Of a DNA stretch of 64,000 bases, positions 17,117 to 25,635 are shown piece by piece. Source of the DNA: Clostridia bacterium. GTDB taxonomy: Bacteria > Bacillota > Clostridia > Christensenellales > Aristaeellaceae. The DNA lies in the NCBI GenBank assembly GCA_017519405.1, contig JAFWSH010000036.1, positions 102,740-166,739 on the forward strand, given 5' to 3'. Under the pieces are notes generated by a model that saw only the letters and a program-made list of their open reading frames with translations, did no database searches and had not been told where the DNA came from. Position numbers and translations under genes: made by a program. Each line of letters begins with the position of its first letter. Position 1 is the stretch's first letter.

Positions 17117-17125
17117 ATTATATCA
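17117..17125 (-). promoter_or_regulatory. extended -10 promoter element of the GH3 gene
   Basis: TGATATAAT on the minus strand (TGn plus consensus TATAAT), about 65 bases before the start at 17053. No good -35 is seen. Confidence 0.5.
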
Positions 17126-17264
17126 CAGCATGGCCCCAAATCCCCACGGCTTTCATGGTCAGTATTGTGTTTCTGTTCTGCATCTGTTGCTTTTCTGTCC
17201 GGGCAAACCGGTGCCGCAGACTCGTCTGCTCCCCGCTTTTTTTCGTATTTTTCCCGAAAAGCTA

Positions 17265-17293
17265 TGGAAACCGGAACACATATTTGCTATAAT
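17265..17293 (+). promoter_or_regulatory. sigma-A promoter with extended -10
   Basis: TGGAAA, 17 bases, TATAAT, preceded by TGC. It lies 22 bases before the HAD gene start and should drive the HAD - hprK - glucokinase transcript. Confidence 0.75.
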
Positions 17294-17315
17294 GGGCTGA
17301 CAAGGAGGGCGTGCT

Positions 17316-18125
17316 GTGAATATCAGGGCGGTTATTTTTGACCTGGACGATACCCTGCTGCGGGACGACCGCACCCTCTCGCCCTACACGGTGTCGGTGA
17401 TGCGCAGGGCAGCCGCCGCCGGGGTGCACGTGCTACCGGCCTCCGGACGGGCCCGGGACAGCATGCGGCCTTATGTGGAAGCGCTGGGCTGCGCCGACGC
17501 CTATGTGGCCTGCAACGGGGCTGAGATCTGGTCCCCGGAGCACCGCCTGCTGCAGCGCTTCTCCTTCCCGGAGGAAACCGCCCTTGCCATCGTCGCCTTT
17601 GCAAGAGAGCACGGCTGCTACGCCCAGACCTACGACGAGACGCACTTCTATTACCTGACGGAGAACCGCTATGCCCGGGAGTATGCCGCCACCTCCGCGC
17701 TGACGGGCTTCTATACGCCGGACATGGAGGACTTCATCCGCCGCCATCCCACGGGGAAAATCCTGATGATGGACAGCAGTCCCCGGGTGGCGCAGATGCT
17801 GGCGGAAGCCCGGGAGCGTTTCGCAGGCCGGGCCAGCGTCACCTACTCCAAATCCTGGTTTCTGGAGTTCAATCCCCCGCAGGCCACCAAGGGCAACGCC
17901 CTGCGCTGGTGTGCGGACCGCCTGGGCTTCCTGCCCGGGGAGGCCGTGGCCTTCGGGGACAGTCTCAACGATCTGAGCATGCTGCAAGCCGCCGGCCTGG
18001 GGTACGCTGTGGCCAACGCCCGGGCGGATGTCATCCGCCTGGCCGGGCACGTCTGCCCCGGCAACATGGAGGACGGGCCGGCCCGCACGCTGGAACAGCT
18101 CTTATGGGGGGATATGCCGTCATGA
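17316..18125 (+). CDS. Cof-type HAD-IIB hydrolase (sugar-phosphate phosphatase)
   Basis: This 269-residue protein has HAD motif I DLDDTLL with the nucleophile aspartate, motif II in the ASGR segment, a C2-type cap, and motif III/IV with K in QATKGNAL and GDSLNDLSML. Such enzymes dephosphorylate sugar phosphates or flavin intermediates. AAGGAGGG precedes GTG 17316. The TGA overlaps the ATG of hprK, so the phosphatase is coupled to HPr kinase, which fits a role in controlling sugar-phosphate levels, though this is inference. Confidence 0.88.
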   Translation: MNIRAVIFDLDDTLLRDDRTLSPYTVSVMRRAAAAGVHVLPASGRARDSMRPYVEALGCADAYVACNGAEIWSPEHRLLQRFSFPEETALAIVAFAREHGCYAQTYDETHFYYLTENRYAREYAATSALTGFYTPDMEDFIRRHPTGKILMMDSSPRVAQMLAEARERFAGRASVTYSKSWFLEFNPPQATKGNALRWCADRLGFLPGEAVAFGDSLNDLSMLQAAGLGYAVANARADVIRLAGHVCPGNMEDGPARTLEQLLWGDMPS

Positions 18126-19087
18126 TCCGGGCCGATGATTTTGTGAAAAGCCTGAACCTGCAGGTGCTCTCCCCTGCCGCCGGCCCCATGCTGGACATCA
18201 GCACCGCCGACTTCAACCGCCCCGGCCTGCAGTTCACCGGCTTCTACGACTACTTTGCCCGGGAGCGGCCCCAGGTCATCGGCAAGGTGGAGATGACCTA
18301 TCTGGAGGCCATGCAGCCGGAAGCGCGGGCCTCCATGTACGAGACCTACTTCTCCTACCGGGTGCCCTGCGTGATCTGCTGCCGGGGCATGCGCCCGCCC
18401 AGGGATTTCCTGGACGCCGCCCGGGCCCACGGGGTGGGGGTCTACCTCTCCGACCAGGTCACCACCCGCTTCACCGCCGACATGATCGCCTGGCTCTACA
18501 AGGAGCTGGCGCCGCGGATTACCCGCCACGGCGTGCTGGTGGATGTGTACGGCGTGGGCGTCCTGATCACCGGCTCCAGCGGCGCCGGCAAGAGCGAGAC
18601 CGCCCTGGAGCTGGTCAAGCGCGGCCATCAGCTGGTGGCGGACGACGCGGTGGAGATCCGCCGCATGGCCGACAACACCCTGGTGGGCGAGTGTCCGGAG
18701 ATGATCCGGCACCTGATGGAGATCCGCGGCATCGGCATCATCGACATCCGGGCCATGTTCGGCGTCGGGGCGGTGGCCCTCTCCAAGTCCATCGACCTGG
18801 TGATCCACCTGGAGCAGTGGGTGGAGGGCAAGGAGTATGACCGGCTGGGGCTGGATGAGAACTACATCACCATCCTGGGGGTAAGGGTCCCCCAGCAGCT
18901 GACGCCTGTGCGGCCGGGTCGCAACCTGGCCATCATCATCGAGGTGGCGGCCCGGAACCACTCCCTGAAGCGCATGGGCTACAACGCCGCCTATGAGCTG
19001 GACCAGCGGATGAAGGAAAAGCTGGCCGCCGCCCGGGAAAAGCCGGAGGAGGCGCAAAACCCGTCTGTGGACGGAACCCGATCCTGA
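18122..19087 (+). CDS. hprK: HPr kinase/phosphorylase
   Basis: This 321-residue protein has the HprK P-loop GSSGAGKS (151-158) and the family signature with EIRGIGIIDI and AMFGVGAV. It phosphorylates and dephosphorylates Ser46 of HPr (or Crh) in response to ATP, fructose-1,6-bisphosphate and phosphate, and so controls CcpA-mediated carbon catabolite repression. The ATG overlaps the stop of the HAD gene, and a further in-frame upstream extension lies wholly within that gene and is not used. A ROK glucokinase follows 36 bases later. No ptsH, ptsI or ccpA is in the window. Confidence 0.95.
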   Translation: MIRADDFVKSLNLQVLSPAAGPMLDISTADFNRPGLQFTGFYDYFARERPQVIGKVEMTYLEAMQPEARASMYETYFSYRVPCVICCRGMRPPRDFLDAARAHGVGVYLSDQVTTRFTADMIAWLYKELAPRITRHGVLVDVYGVGVLITGSSGAGKSETALELVKRGHQLVADDAVEIRRMADNTLVGECPEMIRHLMEIRGIGIIDIRAMFGVGAVALSKSIDLVIHLEQWVEGKEYDRLGLDENYITILGVRVPQQLTPVRPGRNLAIIIEVAARNHSLKRMGYNAAYELDQRMKEKLAAAREKPEEAQNPSVDGTRS

Positions 19088-19123
19088 TCAAATAAGCTGA
19101 AAAGTGTCGAGGAGGAGACATCA

Positions 19124-20065
19124 ATGGTACGCATTGGCATCGACGTGGGCGGCACCGGAATCCAGATGGGGGTGGTGGACCCGGAGGGACGCATCCTGCA
19201 GAAGGGCGGCATCGTCACCCGGACGGACCTGCCCTTCCCGGAGCAGGTGGCCCAGATGGCGGCCTGCGCCAAGGATACCCTGCAGCGCAGCGGCCACACC
19301 CTGGAGGAGCTGGAGTCCATCGGCGCCGGCGTCCCGGGCGTAGCGGACTACCGCACCGGCGTGATCCCCTTCTGCACCAACCTGGGCTGGCATAACGTGC
19401 CCTTCCGGGAGGAGTTCCAGAAGCACTTTGCCAAGCCCATCTATATCGACAACGACGCCACCGTGGCCGGACTGGCGGAGAGCGTGGCAGGCGTCAGCGC
19501 CGGCACCTCCTCCAGCGTGTTCATCACCCTGGGCACCGGCGTGGGCGGCGGCATCGTCATCGGCGGCCGGGTGTGGAGCGGCGCCCACGGCGTGGGCAGC
19601 GAGATCGGCCACATGACCCTGGAGCTGGACGGGGAGCCCTGCACCTGCGGCAACCGGGGCTGCCTGGAGCGCTACTGCTCCGCCACCGCCATCATCCGCA
19701 TGGCCCGGGAGCAGCTGCAGAAGCACCCGGACAGCCTGATCATGACCCTGTGCGACGGCGATCCGGCCCGGGTGGAGGCCAAGACCGTCTTCGACGCCGC
19801 CCGGGAGGGGGATCCCACCGCCCTGAAGGTCTTCCGCCGCTTCATCAGCTGCCTGGCCCAGGCCATCAACTCCATCACCGCCCTGCTGGATCCTGAGATC
19901 TTCGTTCTGGGCGGCGGCGTCAGCAAGGCCGGCAGCTTCCTGCTGGACGCAGTCCGGGCGGAGGTGCCCCGCTACGCCCTGTACAAGATGCTGCCCCTGC
20001 CCCGCATCGAGCTGGCCCGGCTGGGCGCCGACGCCGGCATCATCGGCGCCGCCATGCTCCAGTAA
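19124..20065 (+). CDS. glcK: ROK-family glucokinase
   Basis: This 313-residue protein has DVGGTGIQ at the ATP site, GTGVGGG, SEIGHMTLE and the zinc-binding ROK signature CTCGNRGCLE. The sequence and length fit Firmicute GlcK, which makes glucose-6-phosphate from ATP and glucose. It is preceded by GAGGAGGAG and lies 36 bases after hprK, so PTS-independent glucose entry and the PTS regulatory kinase are made from one transcript. This is the likelier housekeeping glucokinase of the two ROK kinases in the window. Confidence 0.9.
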   Translation: MVRIGIDVGGTGIQMGVVDPEGRILQKGGIVTRTDLPFPEQVAQMAACAKDTLQRSGHTLEELESIGAGVPGVADYRTGVIPFCTNLGWHNVPFREEFQKHFAKPIYIDNDATVAGLAESVAGVSAGTSSSVFITLGTGVGGGIVIGGRVWSGAHGVGSEIGHMTLELDGEPCTCGNRGCLERYCSATAIIRMAREQLQKHPDSLIMTLCDGDPARVEAKTVFDAAREGDPTALKVFRRFISCLAQAINSITALLDPEIFVLGGGVSKAGSFLLDAVRAEVPRYALYKMLPLPRIELARLGADAGIIGAAMLQ

Positions 20066-20173
20066 GCCGGGGGGCAAAAACCCATTTCCACCGTTTTCCA
20101 TGCAGGAATCTCCTGCCGGTTGTCGAATCACTTTCAAGCCCGGTGCGGCAAAAACAGACGGAGGTGCTGTCCG

Positions 20174-21178
20174 ATGAAGAAGACCCTTTCCCTGATCCTG
20201 GCAGCCATGCTGCTGCTGTCCCTGGTTCCCGCCTGCGCAGAGGATGCCAAGACGCCTTCCGTGTGCATCGTGGTGGCGGAAAGCCTGGGGGACCGTTCCT
20301 TCTACGACTCCGCCAAGAGCGGCATCGACGCCCTGGCCGCGGATTACGGCACCGAGACCAATGTCATCGAGTGCAAGGGCGACGGATCCCTGTATGAGAG
20401 CTCCCTCTTCGAGGCCGCCGAGCGCTACGACATCGTCGCCGCGGTGGGCTGGCAGTTCATCGACGCCCTGGCGGATGAAAACGGCGTGCTGGCCGCCTAC
20501 CCTGACAAGAAGTTCATCTTCGTGGACAACACCCTGGAGGTCATCCCGGAGAACCTGATGTGCATCAGCTATGCCCAGAACGAGGGCTCCTTCCTGGCGG
20601 GCTATGCGGCTGCCAACCTGTCCACCACCGGCGCCGTGGGCGTGGTCGGCGGTGAGGACGGCATCGTCATCAACGACTTCATCGTGGGCTATGAGGCCGG
20701 CGCCAGGTATGCCCGGGAGGATATCCGGGTGGAGCGGCAGTACGCCAACACCTACGACGATCCCGCCAAGGGCAAGGAGTGCGCGCTGGCGCTGTACAAC
20801 GGCGGCTGCGACGTGGTCTTCGCCGTGGCCGGCAAGACCGGCGAGGGCGTCTTTGAGGCGGCCAAGGAAGTCAACCGTCTGGCCGTGGGCGTGGACGGCG
20901 ACCAGAAGTACATCGATCCCGACCACATCATCTGCTCCATGGTGAAGGAAGTGGGCAAGTCCATCTATGACGTGGTGGCCCATCCGGACGAGTTCTTCAA
21001 GGGCGGCCAGGTGTGGACTGCCAACATGGCCACCGGCTACATCGACGTGGTCTACGGCACCGAGGACATGCCCCAGCAGATCAGTCCCCAGCTGAAGGAA
21101 GAGGTGGAGGCCCTGAAGGCCAAGATCATCAACGGCGACATCGTGGTACCCAGCGCGTTTGCCGCTGCCGAGGAGTAA
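20174..21178 (+). CDS. BMP-family nucleoside-binding protein of an ABC transporter
   Basis: This 334-residue exported protein begins with a signal peptide (MKK, then a leucine/alanine-rich core). The end of the core, LVPACAED, can be read as a weak lipobox with Cys21 or as a signal-peptidase-I site (ACA). The mature part follows the basic-membrane-protein/PnrA pattern (AESLGDRSFYDSA, YAQNEGSFLAGYAA, VVGGEDG, VFAVAGKTGEGVF, GVDGDQ), which binds purine or other nucleosides. ATG 20174 has GGAGG 9 bases upstream. It is followed by a strong terminator and then by the ATPase and two permease genes of the same system. Confidence 0.9.
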   Translation: MKKTLSLILAAMLLLSLVPACAEDAKTPSVCIVVAESLGDRSFYDSAKSGIDALAADYGTETNVIECKGDGSLYESSLFEAAERYDIVAAVGWQFIDALADENGVLAAYPDKKFIFVDNTLEVIPENLMCISYAQNEGSFLAGYAAANLSTTGAVGVVGGEDGIVINDFIVGYEAGARYAREDIRVERQYANTYDDPAKGKECALALYNGGCDVVFAVAGKTGEGVFEAAKEVNRLAVGVDGDQKYIDPDHIICSMVKEVGKSIYDVVAHPDEFFKGGQVWTANMATGYIDVVYGTEDMPQQISPQLKEEVEALKAKIINGDIVVPSAFAAAEE

Positions 21179-21193
21179 TCCGTTCGCTTCCCT

Positions 21194-21229
21194 GCAGCGC
21201 CTGCTCTCCCGAGCGGCGCTGCGGTTTTT
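21194..21229 (+). terminator. intercistronic terminator inside the nucleoside transporter operon
   Basis: GCAGCGCC / GGCGCTGC encloses a second stem GCTC-TCCC-GAGC and is followed by GGTTTTTC. Partial read-through would give more binding protein than membrane components. Confidence 0.85.
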
Positions 21230-21261
21230 CTTATCACCGTCTGAAAGAAGGCGAGGCATCT

Positions 21262-22809
21262 GTGAGCGAATCCGAATCCATCATCCGGTTTTCCCACGTC
21301 TCCATGCAGTTTCCCGACGTGCTGGCCAATGACGACGTGACTCTGGAGATCCGCAAGGGCGAGGTCTTTGCCCTGGTGGGGGAAAACGGCGCCGGCAAGT
21401 CCACCCTGATGAACATCCTCTACGGCATGAACACCCCCACCGGCGGCACTGTCACCGTGAAGGGCGAGCCCATCCGGGTCTTCTCCCCCGGGGAGGCCAT
21501 CCGCCGGGGCATCGGCATGGTGCATCAGCACTTCATGCTGGTGCCCTCCTTCACCGTGGCCCAGAACATCGTGCTGGGCACCGAGCCCCGCCGGGGTCTT
21601 TTCACCGATGCCGCCCGGACGGACCGCATCGTGGAGGAGCTGGTCTCCGAGTACGGCTTGAAGGTCAACGCCCGGGACCGGGTGGAGGACATCAGCGTGG
21701 GGCTGCAGCAGCGGGTGGAGATCCTCAAGACCCTCCACCGGGGCGCGGACATCCTCATTCTGGACGAGCCCACCGCCGTGCTGACCCCCCAGGAGACCGA
21801 CGAGCTCTTCGAGGTCATCCGCCGCATGGTGCGGGAGAAGCAGATGACGGTGATCATCATCACCCACAAGCTCTATGAGGTCATGGCCATCTCCGACCGG
21901 GTGGGCGTCATGCGCCAGGGCAAGCTGGTGGGCGTGTGCAACACCTGCGAGGTCAACGAGCGGATCCTCTCCTCCATGATGGTGGGCAAGGACGTGCTGC
22001 TGGACGCCCTGGAGCGGGTGGACGACCACGACGATACGGTGGCCATCCGGGTGGAGGACCTGTATGTCTCCGACAACCGGGGGCTCCCCGCCGTCCGGGG
22101 CATCAGCCTGCAGGTGGAGCGGGGCGAGGTGCTGGGCATCGCCGGCATCGAGGGCAACGGCCAGAGCGAGCTCATCGAGGCCATCACCGGATTGCGCCGC
22201 CGGGACCGGGGCACCGTGGAGATCCAGGGTGTGGACACCAGGGGCATGGACCCCGGGCAGATCCGGGCCCTGGGCCTGGCCCACGTGCCGGAGGACCGCC
22301 TCTCCACCGGTGTCAGCGCCCAGTCGGACATCACCGACAACCTGGTGGTGGGCAAGGAGAGACGCAAGCCCTTCTCCGTCTTCGGCTTCCACCTGAACAG
22401 GCGGGCCATGAAGGCCTACGCCAAGGAGGTTTTCGACCGCTACGACATCCGGGCGGCGGGCATCGGCACCCAGGTGGGCTCCCTCTCCGGCGGCAACATG
22501 CAGAAGGTGGTGGTGGCCCGGGAGTTCTCCTTCGACACCCCGGTGCTCATCATCTCCCAGCCCACCCGGGGCGTGGACATCGGCGCCATGGACTTCATCC
22601 ATCAGCAGATCATGGCCAAGCGCAACGCCTCCTGCGCCATCCTGCTGGTGAGCGCGGACCTGGACGAGCTCTACCGCCTCTCCGACCGGCTGGTGACCAT
22701 CTACGAGGGAAAGATCACCGGCGAGTTCCGGCCGGAGGAGATCGGCAAACAGGAGATCAGCCACTACATGACCGGCGGCGGAAGGGAGGCATCCGTTGAT
22801 GAACCGTGA
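21262..22809 (+). CDS. nucleoside ABC transporter ATPase (two fused ABC domains)
   Basis: This 515-residue protein has two ABC cassettes. The first has a canonical Walker A GENGAGKST and Walker B LILDEPTAVL. The second, like all members of the YufO/NupA/sugar-type group, has a degenerate Walker A (GIEGNGQSE) and the signature LSGGNMQK. It powers import by the BMP-type system. GTG 21262 is chosen from the AAGAAGGCGAGG site upstream and family length. The first permease gene overlaps its 3' end. Confidence 0.92.
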   Translation: MSESESIIRFSHVSMQFPDVLANDDVTLEIRKGEVFALVGENGAGKSTLMNILYGMNTPTGGTVTVKGEPIRVFSPGEAIRRGIGMVHQHFMLVPSFTVAQNIVLGTEPRRGLFTDAARTDRIVEELVSEYGLKVNARDRVEDISVGLQQRVEILKTLHRGADILILDEPTAVLTPQETDELFEVIRRMVREKQMTVIIITHKLYEVMAISDRVGVMRQGKLVGVCNTCEVNERILSSMMVGKDVLLDALERVDDHDDTVAIRVEDLYVSDNRGLPAVRGISLQVERGEVLGIAGIEGNGQSELIEAITGLRRRDRGTVEIQGVDTRGMDPGQIRALGLAHVPEDRLSTGVSAQSDITDNLVVGKERRKPFSVFGFHLNRRAMKAYAKEVFDRYDIRAAGIGTQVGSLSGGNMQKVVVAREFSFDTPVLIISQPTRGVDIGAMDFIHQQIMAKRNASCAILLVSADLDELYRLSDRLVTIYEGKITGEFRPEEIGKQEISHYMTGGGREASVDEP

Positions 22810-23860
22810 AAGGCGAAAGTATTTCCTCTCCCTGGCGGTGAGCATCCTCCTGGGGCTTCTCATCGGCGCCCTGATCATGCTGGCCACAGGGCACAGCCCG
22901 CTGGAGGGCTACGGCGCCCTGCTGAGCGGCGCCTTCGGCAGCCGCCGGGGCTGGGGCAACACCCTCTACAAGACCTTCCAGCTCTGCATCACCGGTCTGG
23001 CCACCGCCATCGCATCCAGCGCGGGCATCTTCAACGTGGGCGGCGAGGGACAGATGTACCTGGGGGCCCTGGCCTCCAGCTACCTGGGCGCCCGGCTGGC
23101 CGGGGTCTCCCCCTGGATCGCCCTGCCGGTGTGCTTCCTGGCGGCCATTCTCTCCGGCGCCCTCTACGCCTGGATTCCCGCCGTGCTGAAGGTGAAGCTG
23201 AAGATCAATGAGGTCATCACCACCATCCTGATGAACTCCATCGCCATCTTCTTCTGCAGCTACATGGCCAACGGCCCCCTCAAGACCCTGGAGCGGGGCG
23301 TCAACTCCGGCACGGACGCCATCGACAAGGCCTTCCGCTTCACCCGGCTGATCCCCGGCTCCAACCTGTCGGAAACCGTCTTCTACATCGCCGCTATCTC
23401 CCTCTTCGTCTGGTACCTGATGAGCCGCACCGCCACCGGCTATGAGATGCGCCTCACCGGGCAGAACGAGCGCTTCTCCCGCTTTATCGGCCTGAAAGCC
23501 GGCGCCCTGGGCATCGGCGGCATGCTGATCTCCGGCGCCATGTGCGGCGCCCTGGGCATGTTCGAGTGCTTCGCCCTGCAGAACCGCTTCAAGCCGGACT
23601 TCTCCAGCGAGTTCTACTTCGACGGCATGCTGGTGGCCATGATCATGCGCTACAAGCCCCTGGGGATCATCCTGATGTCCTTCTTCTTCGGGGCGCTGAA
23701 GATGGGCGCCATCAGCATGCAGTCCTCCACCGGCATCTCCTCGGAGCTGATCCTGATCATCCAGTCGGTGATCATCTTCCTGATGGCGGCGGAGGAGGGC
23801 TTCCTGCGCCGGCTGCAGGAGCGCCGTCTCCATCGCCAGAGCATTGTAAAGGAGGGCTGA
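22799..23860 (+). CDS. nucleoside ABC transporter permease 1
   Basis: This 353-residue integral membrane protein of the BPD_transp_2 family has about eight to ten hydrophobic segments and the coupling-type segment GIFNVGGEGQMYLGA found in YufP/NupB. It forms one half of the pore with the next gene product. ATG 22799 has GGGAGG 9 bases upstream and overlaps the ATPase gene by 11 bases. Confidence 0.92.
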   Translation: MNRERRKYFLSLAVSILLGLLIGALIMLATGHSPLEGYGALLSGAFGSRRGWGNTLYKTFQLCITGLATAIASSAGIFNVGGEGQMYLGALASSYLGARLAGVSPWIALPVCFLAAILSGALYAWIPAVLKVKLKINEVITTILMNSIAIFFCSYMANGPLKTLERGVNSGTDAIDKAFRFTRLIPGSNLSETVFYIAAISLFVWYLMSRTATGYEMRLTGQNERFSRFIGLKAGALGIGGMLISGAMCGALGMFECFALQNRFKPDFSSEFYFDGMLVAMIMRYKPLGIILMSFFFGALKMGAISMQSSTGISSELILIIQSVIIFLMAAEEGFLRRLQERRLHRQSIVKEG

Positions 23861-23862
23861 GC

Positions 23863-24762
23863 ATGGATCTGAGCAGCATTTTCAATGTGGGCACCCTCCT
23901 GAACACCTTCAACACCGCCACCATCGTGATCCTGGCGGGGCTGGGCTGCCTGATGACGGCCCAGGCGGGCATGATGAACATCGGCATCGACGGCATGATG
24001 ACCGCCGGCGCCTTTGCGGCCGCCGTGGGCTCCTGGTACTTCGGCTCCTGGGGCATGGGGCTGGTCTGCGCCCTGCTGGCGGGGCTCATCTTCGGCCTGT
24101 TCTACGGCGTGATGGTCATCCGCTACAAGAGCGATGAGTTCATCATCGGCGTGGCCCTGAACATCTTCGCCGTGGCCCTGACCACCTTCATCCTCCGCAC
24201 GGTACTGAAGCAGAGCGGGTCCTTCCACCCCGCCTCCGGCGCCGTCAACACACTGCCCTATTTCTCCCTGGGGGAGATCGGCGGCACGGCGGTGAACATC
24301 TCCGTGATGGTGCCCCTGAGCTGGCTGCTGGTGGCCCTCTGCGCCGTCATGCTCTACAGGACCCCGGCCGGCTTCTGGCTCCGGGCCGCCGGGGAGCACC
24401 CTGACTCCCTGCGCTCCGCCGGCCGGAACCCGGAGAAGATGAAGTATGTGGGCGCCCTGTCCTGCGGGCTGCTCTGCGGCCTGTCCGGCGCCTACCTCTC
24501 CCTGGGCTACCTCTCCACCTTCACGGAGAACATGTCCGCCGAGCGGGGCTATGTGGCCGTGGCCTGCGTGATCTTCGGCCGCTCCCACCCCGTCTTCGTC
24601 TTCCTGGCCGCCCTGCTCTTCGGCTTCATCGACGCGGCGGGCATGCGGATGCAGGGCCTGGTGGACCCCACCCTCACCGCCACCTTCCCCTATGTGGGCA
24701 CCATCCTGATGATGGTCTTCCTGGCCCTCCGCCAGCAGGCGAAGAAAAAGGCGAAGGCTTGA
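23863..24762 (+). CDS. nucleoside ABC transporter permease 2
   Basis: This 299-residue membrane protein of the YufQ/NupC type carries the conserved MMNIGIDGMM segment and a lysine-rich C-terminus. It starts 2 bases after permease 1 behind AAAGGAGGG. With the BMP protein, ATPase and permease 1 it completes a nucleoside importer. Confidence 0.92.
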   Translation: MDLSSIFNVGTLLNTFNTATIVILAGLGCLMTAQAGMMNIGIDGMMTAGAFAAAVGSWYFGSWGMGLVCALLAGLIFGLFYGVMVIRYKSDEFIIGVALNIFAVALTTFILRTVLKQSGSFHPASGAVNTLPYFSLGEIGGTAVNISVMVPLSWLLVALCAVMLYRTPAGFWLRAAGEHPDSLRSAGRNPEKMKYVGALSCGLLCGLSGAYLSLGYLSTFTENMSAERGYVAVACVIFGRSHPVFVFLAALLFGFIDAAGMRMQGLVDPTLTATFPYVGTILMMVFLALRQQAKKKAKA

Positions 24763-24787
24763 AAAAAAGCCGGCTCTGCGGTATAAT
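24759..24787 (+). promoter_or_regulatory. sigma-A promoter overlapping the permease stop codon
   Basis: TTGAAA, 17 bases, TATAAT. The -35 includes the TGA of the preceding gene, so the DUF2461 gene has its own compact promoter 21 bases before its start. Confidence 0.85.
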
Positions 24788-24807
24788 GGCCGCAGCGGAG
24801 GTGTTTC

Positions 24808-25575
24808 ATGTTTACCGGTTTTCCCGAGGAGACCCTGCGGTTCTTCCTCGATTTGCGATTCCACAACAGTGCCGCCTGGTTCCACGAAAACCGGGAGCGC
24901 TACGAACAGTTTGTCCGGGATCCTTTTTACGCCCTGATCGGGGATCTGGTGCCTGCCCTGCAGGCCATCGACCCCCAGATGGAGATCCGCCCCCACAAGG
25001 TGCTCAGCCGCATCAACCGGGACACGCGTTTTTCCAAGGACAAGTCCCCCTACCGCGACCATCTCTGGCTCTGGTTCAAGCGGGGCGGGGAGGAGCGCTG
25101 GATGTCCCTGGGCTACTGGTTTGAGTTCGGGCCGGACCGTCTCTCCTGGGGCATGGCCTCCTGGGGGGAGAACCGCCCGCTGATGGACAGGTTCCGCCGG
25201 GAGCTGGCCGCCCACCCCCGCCGCTACGGGGGCATCATCCGCAGCTGCGGCCTGCCGGAGCGCCACCTGGTTCTGGACGGCAGCCATTTCCGCCGGCTGG
25301 AGGTGCCTCCCGGCCTGCCGGAATCCCTGCGGCCCTGGTACACCCTCCGGGATTTCGCCATCATGCAGACCCGGCCCGACCCCACCCTGGTCTCCAGCCG
25401 GGCCCTGCTGGGCAGCCTGGTGGCGGACTATCAGGCCATGGGGCCCATCTGGCAGATGCTCCGGGGCATGCAGGATGCGCTGGAGCAGGAGGAGGCCGCC
25501 GCCGGGGAAGTGCCCGACGGGGACGCACCCCAGGAGACCGCCGGCAAAAAGCGGGTTCCCCGGGATGAATGGTAA
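24808..25575 (+). CDS. DUF2461 family protein
   Basis: This 255-residue protein has the family pattern: an N-terminal GFPEETLRFFLDL, then NSAAWFHENRERYEQ, and the central RINRDTRFSKDKSPY with the conserved basic/aromatic stretch. DUF2461 (TIGR02453) proteins are widespread and uncharacterised. The last ~35 residues are a low-complexity acidic/basic tail. It is preceded by GCGGAGG and its own promoter, and followed by a tandem repeat before the phosphohexomutase gene. Confidence 0.85.
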   Translation: MFTGFPEETLRFFLDLRFHNSAAWFHENRERYEQFVRDPFYALIGDLVPALQAIDPQMEIRPHKVLSRINRDTRFSKDKSPYRDHLWLWFKRGGEERWMSLGYWFEFGPDRLSWGMASWGENRPLMDRFRRELAAHPRRYGGIIRSCGLPERHLVLDGSHFRRLEVPPGLPESLRPWYTLRDFAIMQTRPDPTLVSSRALLGSLVADYQAMGPIWQMLRGMQDALEQEEAAAGEVPDGDAPQETAGKKRVPRDEW

Positions 25576-25624
25576 TCAAAAAGACTTGGCGATATGGGAA
25601 TCAAAAAGACTTGGCGATATGGGA
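25574..25624 (+). repeat. perfect 25-bp tandem duplication
   Basis: Two head-to-tail copies of ATCAAAAAGACTTGGCGATA plus TGGGA (25575-25599 and 25600-25624), ending just before the Shine-Dalgarno of the next gene and overlapping the last base of the DUF2461 stop. Confidence 0.95.
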
Positions 25625-25635
25625 AGGAAGATTCA

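Noticed and set aside
20066-20173. Short hairpin GCAGGA-ATC-TCCTGC after the glucokinase considered as a terminator or riboswitch
   Set aside because: No T tract follows and no known riboswitch core is visible. It may be chance.
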